DNA from: Eupeodes corollae
Taxonomy: Eukaryota > Arthropoda > Insecta > Diptera > Syrphidae
Direction: 5' to 3'
DNA: 64,000 bases
Assembly: GCF_945859685.1 (NCBI RefSeq)
Contig: NC_079149.1
Location: 8,901,118-8,965,117, forward strand
Positions 33,010 through 43,908 of this stretch are shown one piece after another. The stretch's first letter is position 1. The number at the start of each line of letters is the position of its first letter. A program made the position numbers and the translations under genes. Below the pieces are notes generated by a model. The model saw nothing but the letters and a program-made list of their open reading frames with translations. It was not told the origin of the DNA and did no database searches.

Positions 33010-33975
33010 ATGGATACTTTTACTCGCTCACAGAGAAAAGTTTGCCAAATATTTGGAACAGGGAAAATGTTATCGATTCGTCTGTTGCCAACTAACGAAG
33101 ATGTTTGTCGCCACATTTTCTTCCTCGAAGAAGAATAAATCTCCTTGATGAAGAGAATATCACTCACAGCTACGAAAATCATGCAAATCTACGTTATGTC
33201 TTCAATTCCAACGGTCGGTAAGTTCAGTGTTGAGAAAAAAATTAAAAAATTAAACGAGAAAAGGACTGCACTTCTTAAAACTCCAAAAAACAGAAGGTCA
33301 GGTGCATAAGAGCTGCAGTTAAGCTATTTTAAGAACGATGGTAAAAATTTTTTTGACATATCAGCTTGTAAGTGCATTGATTTGAAGTGCTGCTCCTGTT
33401 CAAAAGAAAAAAAAAGTTCCAGTAAAAGAGCGTTCCTTTCTTGAAGATCAAAGGACACAAAGAAAAATGGCCCTTGGCACAGTCGATGTTATTGAAACCA
33501 GTAAGCTTCAAAAATCCCTTGCAAGAAAGTTGACGAGTTCTTCAGCTTCAAGCTCTTCCAGCAAGCCGACGCAATTCATCACTGAAAAAGACGATACCGA
33601 TATCTACTCTTCAGATGCCGAATCTGTTGTGATTTCAATGCCACTAGAAAAAAATACGGTTAGGCAATGACGCTCTTTTCAACACCAAACGAAAATGTCT
33701 CTCTAATGTTGCGAAGGTGGCAGACAGATTCAGAATGTCTGATAGAGCAACAGCAACAATGGTAACAGCAGTTTTAAGAGACTACGGTGTTATCCATGAT
33801 ATTGATCAATCAAATATTGCTGACAGAAGCAAAGTAAGGAGGGAAAGGTCAAAATCAAGGAAGCAATTGATTAACTCATCTATCCGTGAGCCCTTAGGGA
33901 TCTATTTTGATGGTCGCAAGGACTCAACAAAAACGCCTCGTGGTAATGTTATTGAAGATCATATCGTATTGATTG
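33010..33975 (+). pseudogene. Transposase of the 8-bp-TSD transposon, N-terminal part
   Basis: ATG 33010 opens MDTFTRSQRKVCQIFG. A stop follows near 33136, and at least two frame changes (one at the A-run about 33650) separate it from the Ser-rich segment (33467-33670) and from a segment starting before 33717 (MSDRATATMVTAVLRDYG). The last stretch carries IYFDGRKD, a likely first catalytic Asp of an RNase H-like DDE fold, and runs into HIVLI exactly at the Gypsy-3 insertion. Reading continues in frame after 49017. I believe similar proteins occur as uncharacterized products in many invertebrates, but this is from memory. Confidence 0.7.
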
Positions 33976-35713
33976 TGTTACGGTAAAATTTACCGCAACA
34001 ATGACTAGCCTTCGATTCCTTGACTTCCCTATTCTACCTTCTTTGCTGCTGCAAAATATTGGTGAAGTTGAGGGCAACCATGGTTCCATCAGCCAGTGGT
34101 GTACTTAGCCAATATGTTGCATAAGCAATAAAACAGGTGTTCCAGCGATCATGATGACCAAATGGAACGGGTGATTCCGAAATTGATATGCGGACGGGCG
34201 GTCTCGCGTTCCAGCATCTTTTATTCCGGCGGACGAGCCGAAAAGTTATAAATGTCCCGAATGTTATTAACTTAAATAGTATATAATTTTTTATTTCTCA
34301 TTTAAATTAACTTAAAATTATGATTTGTACAAAATGGGTTTTAACGTCGGTAAATTTTAATAGTAACAATTAGTTTTGACATTTAAAAAAAAAATGGTAG
34401 TTTATATAACAATCCTTTCTACATATCCAAACCTATTTTAATTGATTTCCCACTTCGAATTCCGCGTTAATAATACAGTAGTAGGAAAAAGCCTAATTAA
34501 GGCTCCTTCTCCATTTGATTCTCTTTTTGTTCAATTTTCCTCGAAAGAAAATTTAGTTGGAAGGGGGGGGTCTGAACTCGCCATTACGTTTCGGCAAGTT
34601 TTGGAAACACATCCAACAACTTGTTGAAACCATGCTTGTGTGTGTGAGTGTAAAGTTTCGATGAGAATCTACAACGGTTGCTTTCTCGGTTAGCGTCAAG
34701 CTTCCAGGAAGCCGTAATCCCGTGACCGACGATCTCGAAAGCGATTGGTTGAGTTGTATGTATGTGTGTGTGATTGGAATGGACGAGGGAGGACGGATAG
34801 TTAGAAAGTTTCGCTTGGAAGGCACTCTTAGGAGAACCTTGAAAGCGAAAAGTAGAGTTGAAAAAAAAGATCGAGGAATTTTGAAGGAAAAGAGAAGATA
34901 AATTTAGAAGGAGAAGATAATTTTACGAGTAAAAATATAAAGAAGAAAATTTAATAAATCTAAACAGGATTCGAGGTTGGAAAAATAAAGGAAAGGATAA
35001 GGATAGCAGAAAGGAGGAATACCAAACAAAAAGCTAAGTAGTTGTATTTAATTTCAATTAGAAATATATATATATACTCATAATTTTGAAATATATATAT
35101 TTTTCTATCGTAGTGCGTTTTTCATTTTTCGGTTAATTCGTAAAGACCCATTTTTTTTTGTAATTACTTTTAACTTTTTCACTTGGTTGTATTTCAATAC
35201 AACCGCCATTTAAAAATTGTAATTTTTTTTGTGCCTTTCAATTCGAAAAAATTTTTGGGTTTTAATCCAGGGATTTTCTATCCCACGGTTTCCCAAAATA
35301 AAGAAAAATAAAATACATATAGTCAAATATATCCACTTCTATTTTTTTATTCACCTAAATCTTCTATTTCATTAGTTTTGGAATTTTCTAAATATACAAA
35401 CAAAATTCCTGGCGCCCTATCATTTTCATTTGCACCCTAGTGTACAAATATATATTTCCATTTGATAAACTGAATTAATTCAACAATCAATTCCAGTTTA
35501 TTAAAAGTATACAAAAATTTTCTTCAAAAGAACCCACCCCAGCTGACTAGCCGGTGAGCTGCATGGGAATTGCAGTTGTTGTTGCAATTTTATTTTCTCT
35601 TCTCTTTGTTCTTCGTTCGATTGTGACAGCTCATAATCATAATCGAACTTAACTTGCGCAGTGCTGGTTGCACATTTTTTTTTTGGTTTAATTAATTTCG
35701 ATTGTTCATAAAT
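33976..35713 (+). repeat. Gypsy-3 5' LTR, first part
   Basis: Corresponds to 47239-48972 of the 3' LTR. It starts with a near-palindrome (tgttacggtaaa / atttaccgcaaca). Contains tgtgtgtgag and atatatatat tracts and AATAAA signals near 35300. The LTR resumes after the nested transposon and ends at 41457. Confidence 0.93.
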
Positions 35714-36611
35714 CAGTGGCCACAAGCCATAACCGCTTAAGTCGATTTTTTCAACTTTTCAGGAGAGCAGTTTTAAATTTTAAAAATTCCCCTGGAATTG
35801 GAAAATTTCAATTTTTAGTTTTTTTAAATGCAAACATAAAAAAAAAATACTCCTTTATCGTATGTCAAAAGCAAATAATGTTTTTGACTTTTTGCTAAGG
35901 ATTTATTTAAGAAACAAACACTTAAGTTGTTATAGATTATTGTGAATTAAAAAAACATGTAACCTATCTTCGGTTAGGTCGTTTTGGTATATTTATTTTT
36001 TTCAAAATAATTTCTTAAATCGAGTTAGGTTGTTATGGCATGTTCAATTTAAAAGATTACTTTTTCTAATTGGATTTAGGTCGTTTTGCCTCAATAAAAT
36101 GTTTCATTTAAGTTAAGTTAAGCTTCATTTAACCCAATGTTTTGTATGTTGAGAGATATGAATTTAAAATTATATTCGGTGAGTTATACACAAAGTAGCG
36201 TTTTTCTCTTTTAACTAAATTTTGTTTGTCTTTCGTTTTCAATTAGCTTTTTTCTGAGGTCAATTATTTATCAAATGATAAAATAACTACAAAAATGATA
36301 ATAAAAACCTTGCCGTACACTGCGGCGAATACTTACATTACATTACATACTTACTTTCACCTTTTAGGTAGAACTTGTTTTTCTTCTTCATCATTTTTTT
36401 TTTAATGCAAGAAATAAGAAAGTTAAACCAACAGAGTTTGAAATGTTTGCTGACTTTTATGTTTCATTGCATGTTTAAGTGACAATTTTTGAAAATATGT
36501 ACAAAAATAAGCAAATACATTTAAAAAATTTTATAAAAAGAGATATACGCATGTACAAAACAAATATTAAAGGGAAAAATACATTTGTTTTACTAGTTTC
36601 AATTTTTGTAT

Positions 36612-38565
36612 TTAGGACTCATCGAGCAAATCAGATTCGGTTAGATCGGGATGAATGTTTGGCTCATCAATGCTGCATTTAAGATTATTATAAAAATAAT
36701 GAAAATCGGGATGTATGTATTGCTTTAAGTCCATCAAATCTTTCTTCTTTTCATTTGAAATGCAAGGTAAATCCATAACATTAGATATTTGGCTTTCATT
36801 CAAAACTCCAGCTCCTCTTTTACCAATTTTTAAAACTTTAAATGGCTCATCTTCATCTAAGGAATATTTAAAAGATACCTCTGTAGAGCTTTTGGTATAC
36901 CGTAACCAGCGAACTGCGTTCCATGAAAATTTACTTCCGTCTTCACTTATTCGCTTCCAGGAAAACTTCGATTTGGAAAGTTTAGAAAAATCGAAGAAAT
37001 CTTCCACTTTCATCTCAAATGCTTGCATTTTGGGACCTACCGAATTCACTAACTGATACCAGTCTCTTGGAATTTCTATTTTTACATTTGATTTTTTTTT
37101 CTTCCGCTCAATAAGAGCATGATCACTGTCGCATTCCATGTGCGTATGACCTGGTTCAAGGAATTTGTGATCTATATGCTCAATATTTTCGGAGTCGGAT
37201 AAAAATAATATGAACATCGCAGCAACGAACGAATTCTTATTCTGTCCAGAACATGAATCGCTGTAAAATATTATTTTCTTTGTATCTTCTGGAATTGTGG
37301 CTAAAAGCTTGTAAAGACAAGATGAGATTTCATTCCCACCACGGCGCGCTGTCCCTTCATGCCACATAAAACATTTTGCTGCATTTGTTTCTAGGTCATG
37401 AATCGATAAATTAAAAGTCCAAAGTTGGCGTTTATAGAAACTGATTGAATTTCTCAAAAACGGGGTTGGTAGGCATTGCTGGAGGTCAAAAGCAAACGTT
37501 TTAACACATTTAGATTTTCTCGCTTCTATTTTATCTAAGCGTTTTGCCTCCTACGCCATGTCAGCCTTGCTTAAATGATTTGTTTTTTGTTCAATCAGTT
37601 GCTTTTTAACGTCCTCGTTTTCCGCAACATTAATTTTCGACACATACGCATCGCAGGTAGAGCATGTATCTATGTTAGGGGCTTTGAATTTTAATCCCAT
37701 AGTCTTAAAAATTTGGGAATATTTTGAAAGACTTACAGGATTTTCGGTTTCTAGACTGTATAAGCGATGCATAGATGTTAAATTAATGCTATTGGCCAAG
37801 TATTTTTGACACGTATCTCTACGACTGTAGTGACTTTCGTATGCGGGAAATTTTGAAATATGCCTCCTTATTTCTTCTTCCTGAGCTGTGGAGCATTTGT
37901 TGGCAGGAGTATGTTTCCCTCTCATATTTTGAAAAGGAATTGCAGGAGAACCAATTATTTTCTTTATTACATTTTTAACGAAACTCTCTGTTTCGTCAAA
38001 ACATTGAAGGAAATGTTTCTTACATGTATTAACATTAATTCCGTTGACAGGCAATGAATACTTCATGGAATGATCACGTTTCCTTTTTCTGTTTACGTCA
38101 TTTACTAAAGTGTCACATTTTTTATCCCCAATGGTAATCAAGGAGCTGATATACAGGATTCTTTGATCGTAACTTCCCAGCGACCAATATTGGTTGAATA
38201 AAAGTTCAACGTTTCCATGATCTATCTTTTCACTGCACCGGTTTCTGGAATTTTCAAATTTCTTAACAGATCTAGCCTTAACGGTTTTTCCATTGATGGA
38301 TTCATACATTTTCCCACTATTCCGTTGTTTAACTCGAAGTTTTTTTTTATTTTTTATCTTCGGTGATTCAAGGGCTTTTTCAATTTGAGCTCCCATAACA
38401 ATTAACTCCTCATCACTCTGGGAACTAGAATTACCTGACTTGCTTGATAAGTTAAAATTAGGATCATTAAATGTATCATCCGAATCCATCCACTCAGGAT
38501 TATCACATACACTCTCAACCTCGGAATCATTTTGATTGTTTTCAGTATGCTTGGACTTACCTAGT
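36612..38565 (-). pseudogene. Transposase-like protein of the aaat-TSD transposon, one in-frame stop
   Basis: One frame runs from about 38565 to 36612 (about 650 codons), broken only by a TAG at 37551-37553. The N-terminal part is Ser/Asp-rich, then a basic region with CKKHF and a Cys pair (TCSTCDAYV). After the stop come FAFDLQQCLPTP, FYSDSCSGQNKNS and PGHTHMECDSDHALIER. Their spacing and acidic residues look like an RNase H-type D-D-E core. I associate the latter two motifs with an invertebrate family usually labelled uncharacterized, recalled and not searched. ATG 38489 is a possible start. An acceptor-like ctacaactag at about 38567 suggests an upstream exon (38735-38920) joined by splicing. 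Confidence 0.7.
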
Positions 38566-38734
38566 TGTAGAAAAATAATTCTCTAAGTATTTCTTAATAA
38601 TATAAACCATGATTTAAACTAAAGTCTTTGAAATTTTTAAAAGTAAATATATAAAAACTTCTTGACTTAAATATAATATATATACATATATGTATAAAAT
38701 ACATAAATATAATATATTATGAACGAGGTTACTT

Positions 38735-39060
38735 TACTACAAATCTTCTTACATCGGAGGTAGTCAACATCAAAATTTATCCCATTCAATGAGGATTGTG
38801 TTTCTCTCAGTACACTAGGCTCAAAATTGGGCATTCCATCCATAACAATTTCTTCAGAACGTTGTAATTGTTATCTTGATGCGGAATAATTGCTGTTTGA
38901 ATTTATTTGAACTTGCATTTCATCTGGTTTTTCTAAGTTTTGAAAATAAATATCTATTTCTAATTTCTTTCTCAGCTTTTTAACTAATTTCATACCAATG
39001 TCATCAACACGAGAATATTTCGAAAAATAATTTTCACCCTGAAAAGTCCCATTCTTAAAA
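38735..39060 (-). pseudogene. Possible upstream exon of the same transposase-like gene
   Basis: Minus-strand text includes YFSKYSRVDDIGMKLVKKLR and, after a TAA at about 38872, SEEIVMDGMPNFEPS and NGINFDVDYL, ending at a gtaagaag donor near 38735. The frame and hydrophilic composition fit the next exon. The stop codon means this copy is dead. Support is compositional only. Confidence 0.4.
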
Positions 39061-39251
39061 CCCCTAAGGTTTTCTAAAACAAAAAGTAATAAGAATATTA
39101 ACACTTATAAATTGAAATGTAATGTAATTCACTTGAACGTCATCTAAAAAACTTCGAAAATAATTGCAATTATAAGTTACTATCGAAATGTTTATTTTTG
39201 ATATTTTTGAGGCAAGCAGAAAATTTGGATATAAACTTCTTAAAAATAAAT

Positions 39252-39342
39252 AAATTGGTTGGCGCAACAGTCCGTTGAGAACAAGGCCTAGTGACTTACA
39301 ACTCTCAACCTATTCCTGTGTGCGAGTAATGTTGTCAAGAAT
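39252..39342 (-). mobile_element. SINE 3' fragment
   Basis: ttggttggcgcaacagtccg through gtgcgagtaatgttgtcaag matches the 3' third of the SINE at 17492-17794, with the same aataaataaatt tail on its left. It lies inside the aaat-TSD transposon. Confidence 0.8.
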
Positions 39343-39640
39343 AATAAACTTCTACTATGATTAAAATTTGAAGTTTTGTTTGAGATAGGATAAAATTTGC
39401 TGTGTGAATTGCGTTTAATGATTTTCTTCACATTCCTGCGGAGATTTAAGGAATTTCTCTAAACAAAAAATGTTTTTCTTTATCCAGTTAAAATAATTTT
39501 GTCCTCACCCCAACTTTAAGGATACAAAGCCAATAAAAAGTCAATGCAAATTAATAAAAAAACCTTTTTTATTTATTTTCTCGATTTTGCAGTATTAATT
39601 AGATACTATATATTCTCATATCTAAGTGTGTAACACTTCA

Positions 39641-39730
39641 TCAATTCGAACGGCTTCACGAGTTTGACATTTTTCAAGACAAATTGATACTCTTGAATGT
39701 TTTGTCAGTTTTTTGCAAGAGGCAGACACC
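39641..39730 (-). mobile_element. SINE middle fragment
   Basis: ttcgaacggc, ttttcaagac, gatactcttgaatgttttgt and ttgcaagaggcag follow the SINE order seen at 17610-17700. Together with 39252-39342 it is one SINE with about 300 bp in place of the expected 30. Confidence 0.6.
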
Positions 39731-40174
39731 TTAAATAGATATAAAAACTTCTTATGCACTAGTAGAAGTGTCAAATCTTAACGCAGGTTAGAATCTAAAC
39801 CACATTTAACACAATTCACTACTATCTTAGAAGTCTATGTTTATGAACAATACTATATTTTATATGAGGTATACATATAAATAAATACATAATATTAATA
39901 GATCTACATACATATGTATGTATGTATGAATCTACACCGAAAAAAAAAGTTGTTTAATTTTGTAAAATTCGAGGCTAATTGTGTTAAAACTTGAGAACAG
40001 ATATACATACGGTATAGCTATTATAAAATTGAATTTATTTAAAAAAAAACTTGAAAACATAATTAAGAGATTTCTAGAAATCTACAATAAAGAAAAAAAT
40101 GTATAAATATAAAAAAAAAGTTGAAATAAATACACTTAGCCGTTTTTGTTAAGGATACAAATTACATAATCGTA

Positions 40175-40376
40175 ATTGAGGCTATCAGTGCAATAGTAGC
40201 GTAACCCACTTTTGGTTATTAATATGTATAATATTTAAGCGGATTAAGTCACATTTTTAGAAAGCTAAGCTAATGGTATCTCAAATAAATTTTGATGTGG
40301 AAATGTAAAAATTGGAGGTGAAAGAACAAAAAATTCAAAAAGTGGGTTACGCCACTATTGCACTGACAGCCTCAAT
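40175..40376. mobile_element. 202-bp MITE with TA target duplication
   Basis: Arms of about 38-40 bp: attgaggctatcagtgcaat, then agtagcgtaacccactttt on the left, and the inverse attgaggctgtcagtgcaat, agtggcgtaacccactttt on the right; I see two differences. TA flanks both sides (40173-40174, 40377-40378), as for Tc1/mariner-type MITEs. The interior is AT-rich and non-coding. It sits inside the aaat-TSD transposon. Confidence 0.85.
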
Positions 40377-41412
40377 TATAATGGAATGTTGGCGCACACG
40401 TTCAAGTAAAAGGACACAGACATAAGCACACAAAACGACGACAACAATAATTGTTAACGGACCAAAAGTAGTTTTTTTTCACTCTGCCCTACACTGGCCA
40501 TATATAATATACAAATATACGCATAAACTTATGTACCTTTGGCTTCAGCACGTTCTGCGAGCATCCTCGCTAATTGCACCATTTGTAATGCTCTGCTCGA
40601 CATTATTATTATAATTTTTTTGATTATAATTTGTACTTTTTATACTTTTTACGTTTAAAATCACTTTTAAAATAATCACTTTCACTCACTATTTTCTTTT
40701 GATTCGACCGGTCACGTCAAACCTAAATCAATTTAAGATTCAACTCTCATCGGTTGTGAATTATAATTGTTTGAGGCAAAGAAACGTTTGTTTACTTAGA
40801 TTTGAATTTTTTCAAATTCAAATTTGCTATAACGACCTAATTCGATGTATTCCTTTCAAATATCTAAATTTAAATATGCCATAACAACTTATCTTTAGTT
40901 AATAGTTTTAGAAATCAAAAATGTAATTTTCCATAACAGCCTAACTCAAGTTACGAAAATGGTGCATCTATTTTGCAGTGGGGAATAACAGGCTAACTTG
41001 AGTTAGTAAAATAGAAAAAATAACGTTTGTAAATACAGGAAGACAAAATATTTCGTAACTCTAATTAAGATTTTATTACGAATTATTTTTTTTCAAAAAA
41101 GCAGATGAATGTAGTTTATCTTAAGATAAGTTTGTATGGCAAATCAAACTATAGGTACTTAAAAAACTTAACTTAAGTTATGAAACGGTCGTTACAAGAA
41201 ACCATAAAATGTTAAAGTTAAGTCTTTTTGGCTATTGACAAATTCAAAAATTAGACTTAAGCTGTATGGTTTTTTGCTTATAATTTTCGTTTGAGAAGAG
41301 ATACAGATCTAAAAATTTGAGTGTCCATAGATCTTAATTTTCTGAACATGCCTATTACAAAAAGTCATTTTCGACTTAACTCGACTTAAGCGGTTATGGA
41401 TTGCGGCCACAG

Positions 41413-41457
41413 AAATAATATTCTCGGTTGTGTTTAAAGGAAGAAAATATTGCAACA
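41413..41457 (+). repeat. Gypsy-3 5' LTR, last part
   Basis: aaataatattctcggttgtg through atattgcaaca equals 48973-49017 of the 3' LTR. The target duplication aaat (41413-41416) belongs to the nested transposon. Confidence 0.93.
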
Positions 41458-41461
41458 ATTT

Positions 41462-41475
41462 TGGCGCCCAACGTG
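41462..41475 (+). promoter_or_regulatory. Gypsy-3 primer-binding site, tRNA-Lys
   Basis: tggcgcccaacgtg lies four bases after the LTR and is the exact complement of a fly tRNA-Lys 3' end (..CACGTTGGGCGCCA, recalled). The match ends after 14 bases. The leader 41476-42402 that follows is T-rich and non-coding. Confidence 0.8.
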
Positions 41476-42402
41476 TTGGGATTTCTACGAAGAAAAATAA
41501 ATACCTACAAGAAGTGCAGTGAAATTATTCTCAAATTAAATCCTGTCTATAGGAAGTGTTGTTTTTGTGTTTCGGTGCAAAAAAAAAATTGTTCCTTTTT
41601 TTATTTACTGTTTAAGTTCTGTACTAAAGTCTCTTTCTCCTAGGTGAAGTGTTTTTTGGAGCAGAGAAGCGCTAGCTTGACATCGTCGGTGTGGTGGCAC
41701 AAAGGGAAAGGGAAACAAAAAGAACAAAAACAAAGAGTAAGGTGGTTCTGTTTTTTTTCCATTATATTTATTGATTTTGATTTTTTTATTGATTTAGTTT
41801 TTATTGAATTTTTAATTTTTGTATTCATTTTTTAAATTGATTATTTAATTTCCATTTATTATAATTCCTTTTGGCAATAATTGGAAATTAATTTATAATA
41901 GAGTTGTCTCTTTCTTATTCGTGGCAGTGGTTTTTGTTGCATTGATTAGGTATATATTACGTATAGTTCATTAAGTGTTCCCACTTTAGTAAATCAACAT
42001 TTTTCTTAGTAACATTTTTAAAGTTTTTTTTTTTTAGATTTTTATTAGTGAATTTTAATTAGGATTTTGGACGGACTTAAGTGAAAATTATATAGGATAT
42101 TTTTTTTTTTTCTCAAATTTTAATATTTTCGTACCTAGTTTTAAAATTTAAAATTTTAATAGGATTACCGACGTGCTTTTTCTTACTTCCTTAAATTTTT
42201 TAATTCATTTTAATTTTTTTAGTTATTGTTTTTTTTTTCAAATTAGCATACATTTCTTTTCATCGTTTTTTTTTAATTTTGTTTTCAACAATTTGAGAAA
42301 TTTAATTTTCATTATTATTTTGTATATACGAAAATAGGGTTTTCGATTCTTTAATTTAAAAATTTTAGTGTGGTATTTTGTTTTATTTATTTTATATTTG
42401 CA

Positions 42403-43908
42403 ATGGAGGTCAATAGATTATCGCAAGATGAACTCGCATACGAGATGGAGTGGCGAGGTTTGCCAATAGGGACGGTAGATGAGATGCGCAAAGCGCTTAG
42501 GGCTGCCACCAAGTTAGAACGTAGAAATTCTTTTGTAGCTCCCGCTTACAAGTTCAATTTTGAACAAGATCAGTTGGCGGTAGAGAAGAAGCTGGAGGAA
42601 TTAGAAAAACTTTTAGAAAAACCTCCGAAGTCGGAAACTTCAAAAGAATATTTGAAAATAGTAACGAAGATAGAGTGGGGATTACGTAGGTTAGATAGGT
42701 CTATACCAGAAAATGAAAGTCAGGAGAAGAGCAAGCTTGCTCTGAAGAATAAATTAGTGATGGCAATGGCTGGCCTAGAGGGAGATGATGATGAGGATAG
42801 TGAAGAAGATGATGACGAAGAAAGGGATGAGGAAAATATTAGAAAACAAAAACAACAAAATAGTAATGACTTGGTGGCTGAGAAACAGCATTCAGCTGAA
42901 TCTCAAAACAAGTTGATGAGTACATCGAAGGACTCAGGAATGGCAGATGGTAGGATTGATGGTAGAAATGATAGTGGTAGGTTAGAAAACAGAATTGTAG
43001 AGCAGGTTGTTCTGAATCCAAATAAGAGTGAGCAGATTTACAAATGGAACTTGAAGTTCACTGGCGAACGCTGTGGCGCCTCCTTGAACTCATTTCTAGA
43101 AAAGGTTGAGGAAATGTGTATATCCCGTGGGGTCAAAGAAGCGCAACTTTTTAGGTCCGCGACAGAGCTATTTGAAGGAAAAGCAATGATATGGTTTAGG
43201 GCAGTTAGGCTTTCCGTAAATTCGTGGCCAGAACTTGTCAGGGAATTGAAATTGGAGTTTTTGCCACCGAATTACGATGATTGTTTGCTAGATGAGATAA
43301 AGCATCGCACACAAGGCCAAAATGAGTCCATTGGGGTCTACGTGGCAACGATGCAGAATTTGTTTGGTCGGCTTTCCGAACCAATATCTGAGCGGAGGAA
43401 GTTGTCAATGATTCAGCGGAATTTGACACCTTTCTACCAGACACAACTTGGTTTGGCTAGACCCAATTGTGTTTCAGATTTAGTGGCATTAGGAAGAGAT
43501 TTGGAAGCGGTTAGGGCTAACGTAGAATCATACGTTCCCCCACCAAATAGTAGAAGTAGAAATCTCTTAGAACCAGATTTAGCTTATGTAGGCGTGGATT
43601 ATGCTTCAGTTTCGATTGTTTCACAAAATAGACAAGTTGTTCAACAAGGTCAGAGGTCGAATCCGTTTCAAAGTAGGAATAGGGAACAAAATTCTTCTGA
43701 TAGGAATAGGATTGCTCAGAATAGTACAGGACAGGGAGCAAGGTGTTATAAATGCAATGGAGTGGGCCATTTTGCTAATAGGTGTTCCGCTGTTAGGCGT
43801 TGCTATGGATGTGGGAGAGTTGGAGTTATACGAAGTAACTGCCAACAGTGCTCGGGAAACGGGCAACGAACTCTCGAGTCAGCAGGGCGAGAAGTTCAAA
43901 AGCGTTAG
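42403..43908 (+). CDS. gag: Gypsy-3 gag
   Basis: Capsid/nucleocapsid precursor of about 501 residues. The ATG at 42403 (MEVNRLSQDELAYEMEW) is preferred; the open frame reaches up to 42370 without another ATG. A basic/acidic segment with a run of Asp and Glu (about residues 126-148) precedes the capsid-like region (KWNLKFTG..FLEKVEEM). Near the end are zinc knuckles CYKCNGVGHFANRC, standard CCHC, and CYGCGRVGVIRSNC, in which the His is Val. The frame overlaps pol by 61 bases, and GGGAAAC at 43854-43860 in the overlap directs a -1 shift. The frame is intact, so virus-like particle formation is plausible; packaging may rely on the first knuckle. Confidence 0.92.
   Translation: MEVNRLSQDELAYEMEWRGLPIGTVDEMRKALRAATKLERRNSFVAPAYKFNFEQDQLAVEKKLEELEKLLEKPPKSETSKEYLKIVTKIEWGLRRLDRSIPENESQEKSKLALKNKLVMAMAGLEGDDDEDSEEDDDEERDEENIRKQKQQNSNDLVAEKQHSAESQNKLMSTSKDSGMADGRIDGRNDSGRLENRIVEQVVLNPNKSEQIYKWNLKFTGERCGASLNSFLEKVEEMCISRGVKEAQLFRSATELFEGKAMIWFRAVRLSVNSWPELVRELKLEFLPPNYDDCLLDEIKHRTQGQNESIGVYVATMQNLFGRLSEPISERRKLSMIQRNLTPFYQTQLGLARPNCVSDLVALGRDLEAVRANVESYVPPPNSRSRNLLEPDLAYVGVDYASVSIVSQNRQVVQQGQRSNPFQSRNREQNSSDRNRIAQNSTGQGARCYKCNGVGHFANRCSAVRRCYGCGRVGVIRSNCQQCSGNGQRTLESAGREVQKR

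Larger units (their letters stand above)
35714..41412 (-). mobile_element. DNA transposon with TSD aaat, inserted in the Gypsy-3 5' LTR
   Basis: Termini are cagtggccac (35714) and, inverted, ctgtggccgc (41412). The arms share ccataaccgcttaagtcga. TSD aaat lies at 35710-35713 and 41413-41416. The intact 3' LTR shows the empty site cat-aaat-aatattc. Subterminal regions hold repeated copies of a ccataacrrcctaaytcra-like word, pointing inward at both ends (left: 35971, 36021, 36071; right: 40826, 40878, 40931, 40982). The transposase-like gene is on the minus strand. A TA-flanked MITE and SINE pieces have inserted, inflating the length to 5.7 kb. A 4-bp TSD occurs in Sola and Chapaev elements among others; the superfamily is not assigned. 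Confidence 0.88.

Noticed and set aside
34442..34825. Small proteins encoded at 34442-34627 (+) and 34553-34825 (-)
   Set aside because: They lie within an LTR, overlap each other on opposite strands, are duplicated exactly in the other LTR and show no protein features.
42839..43021. Antisense frames within Gypsy-3 gag and pol
   Set aside because: They are mirror frames of a well-supported coding region.
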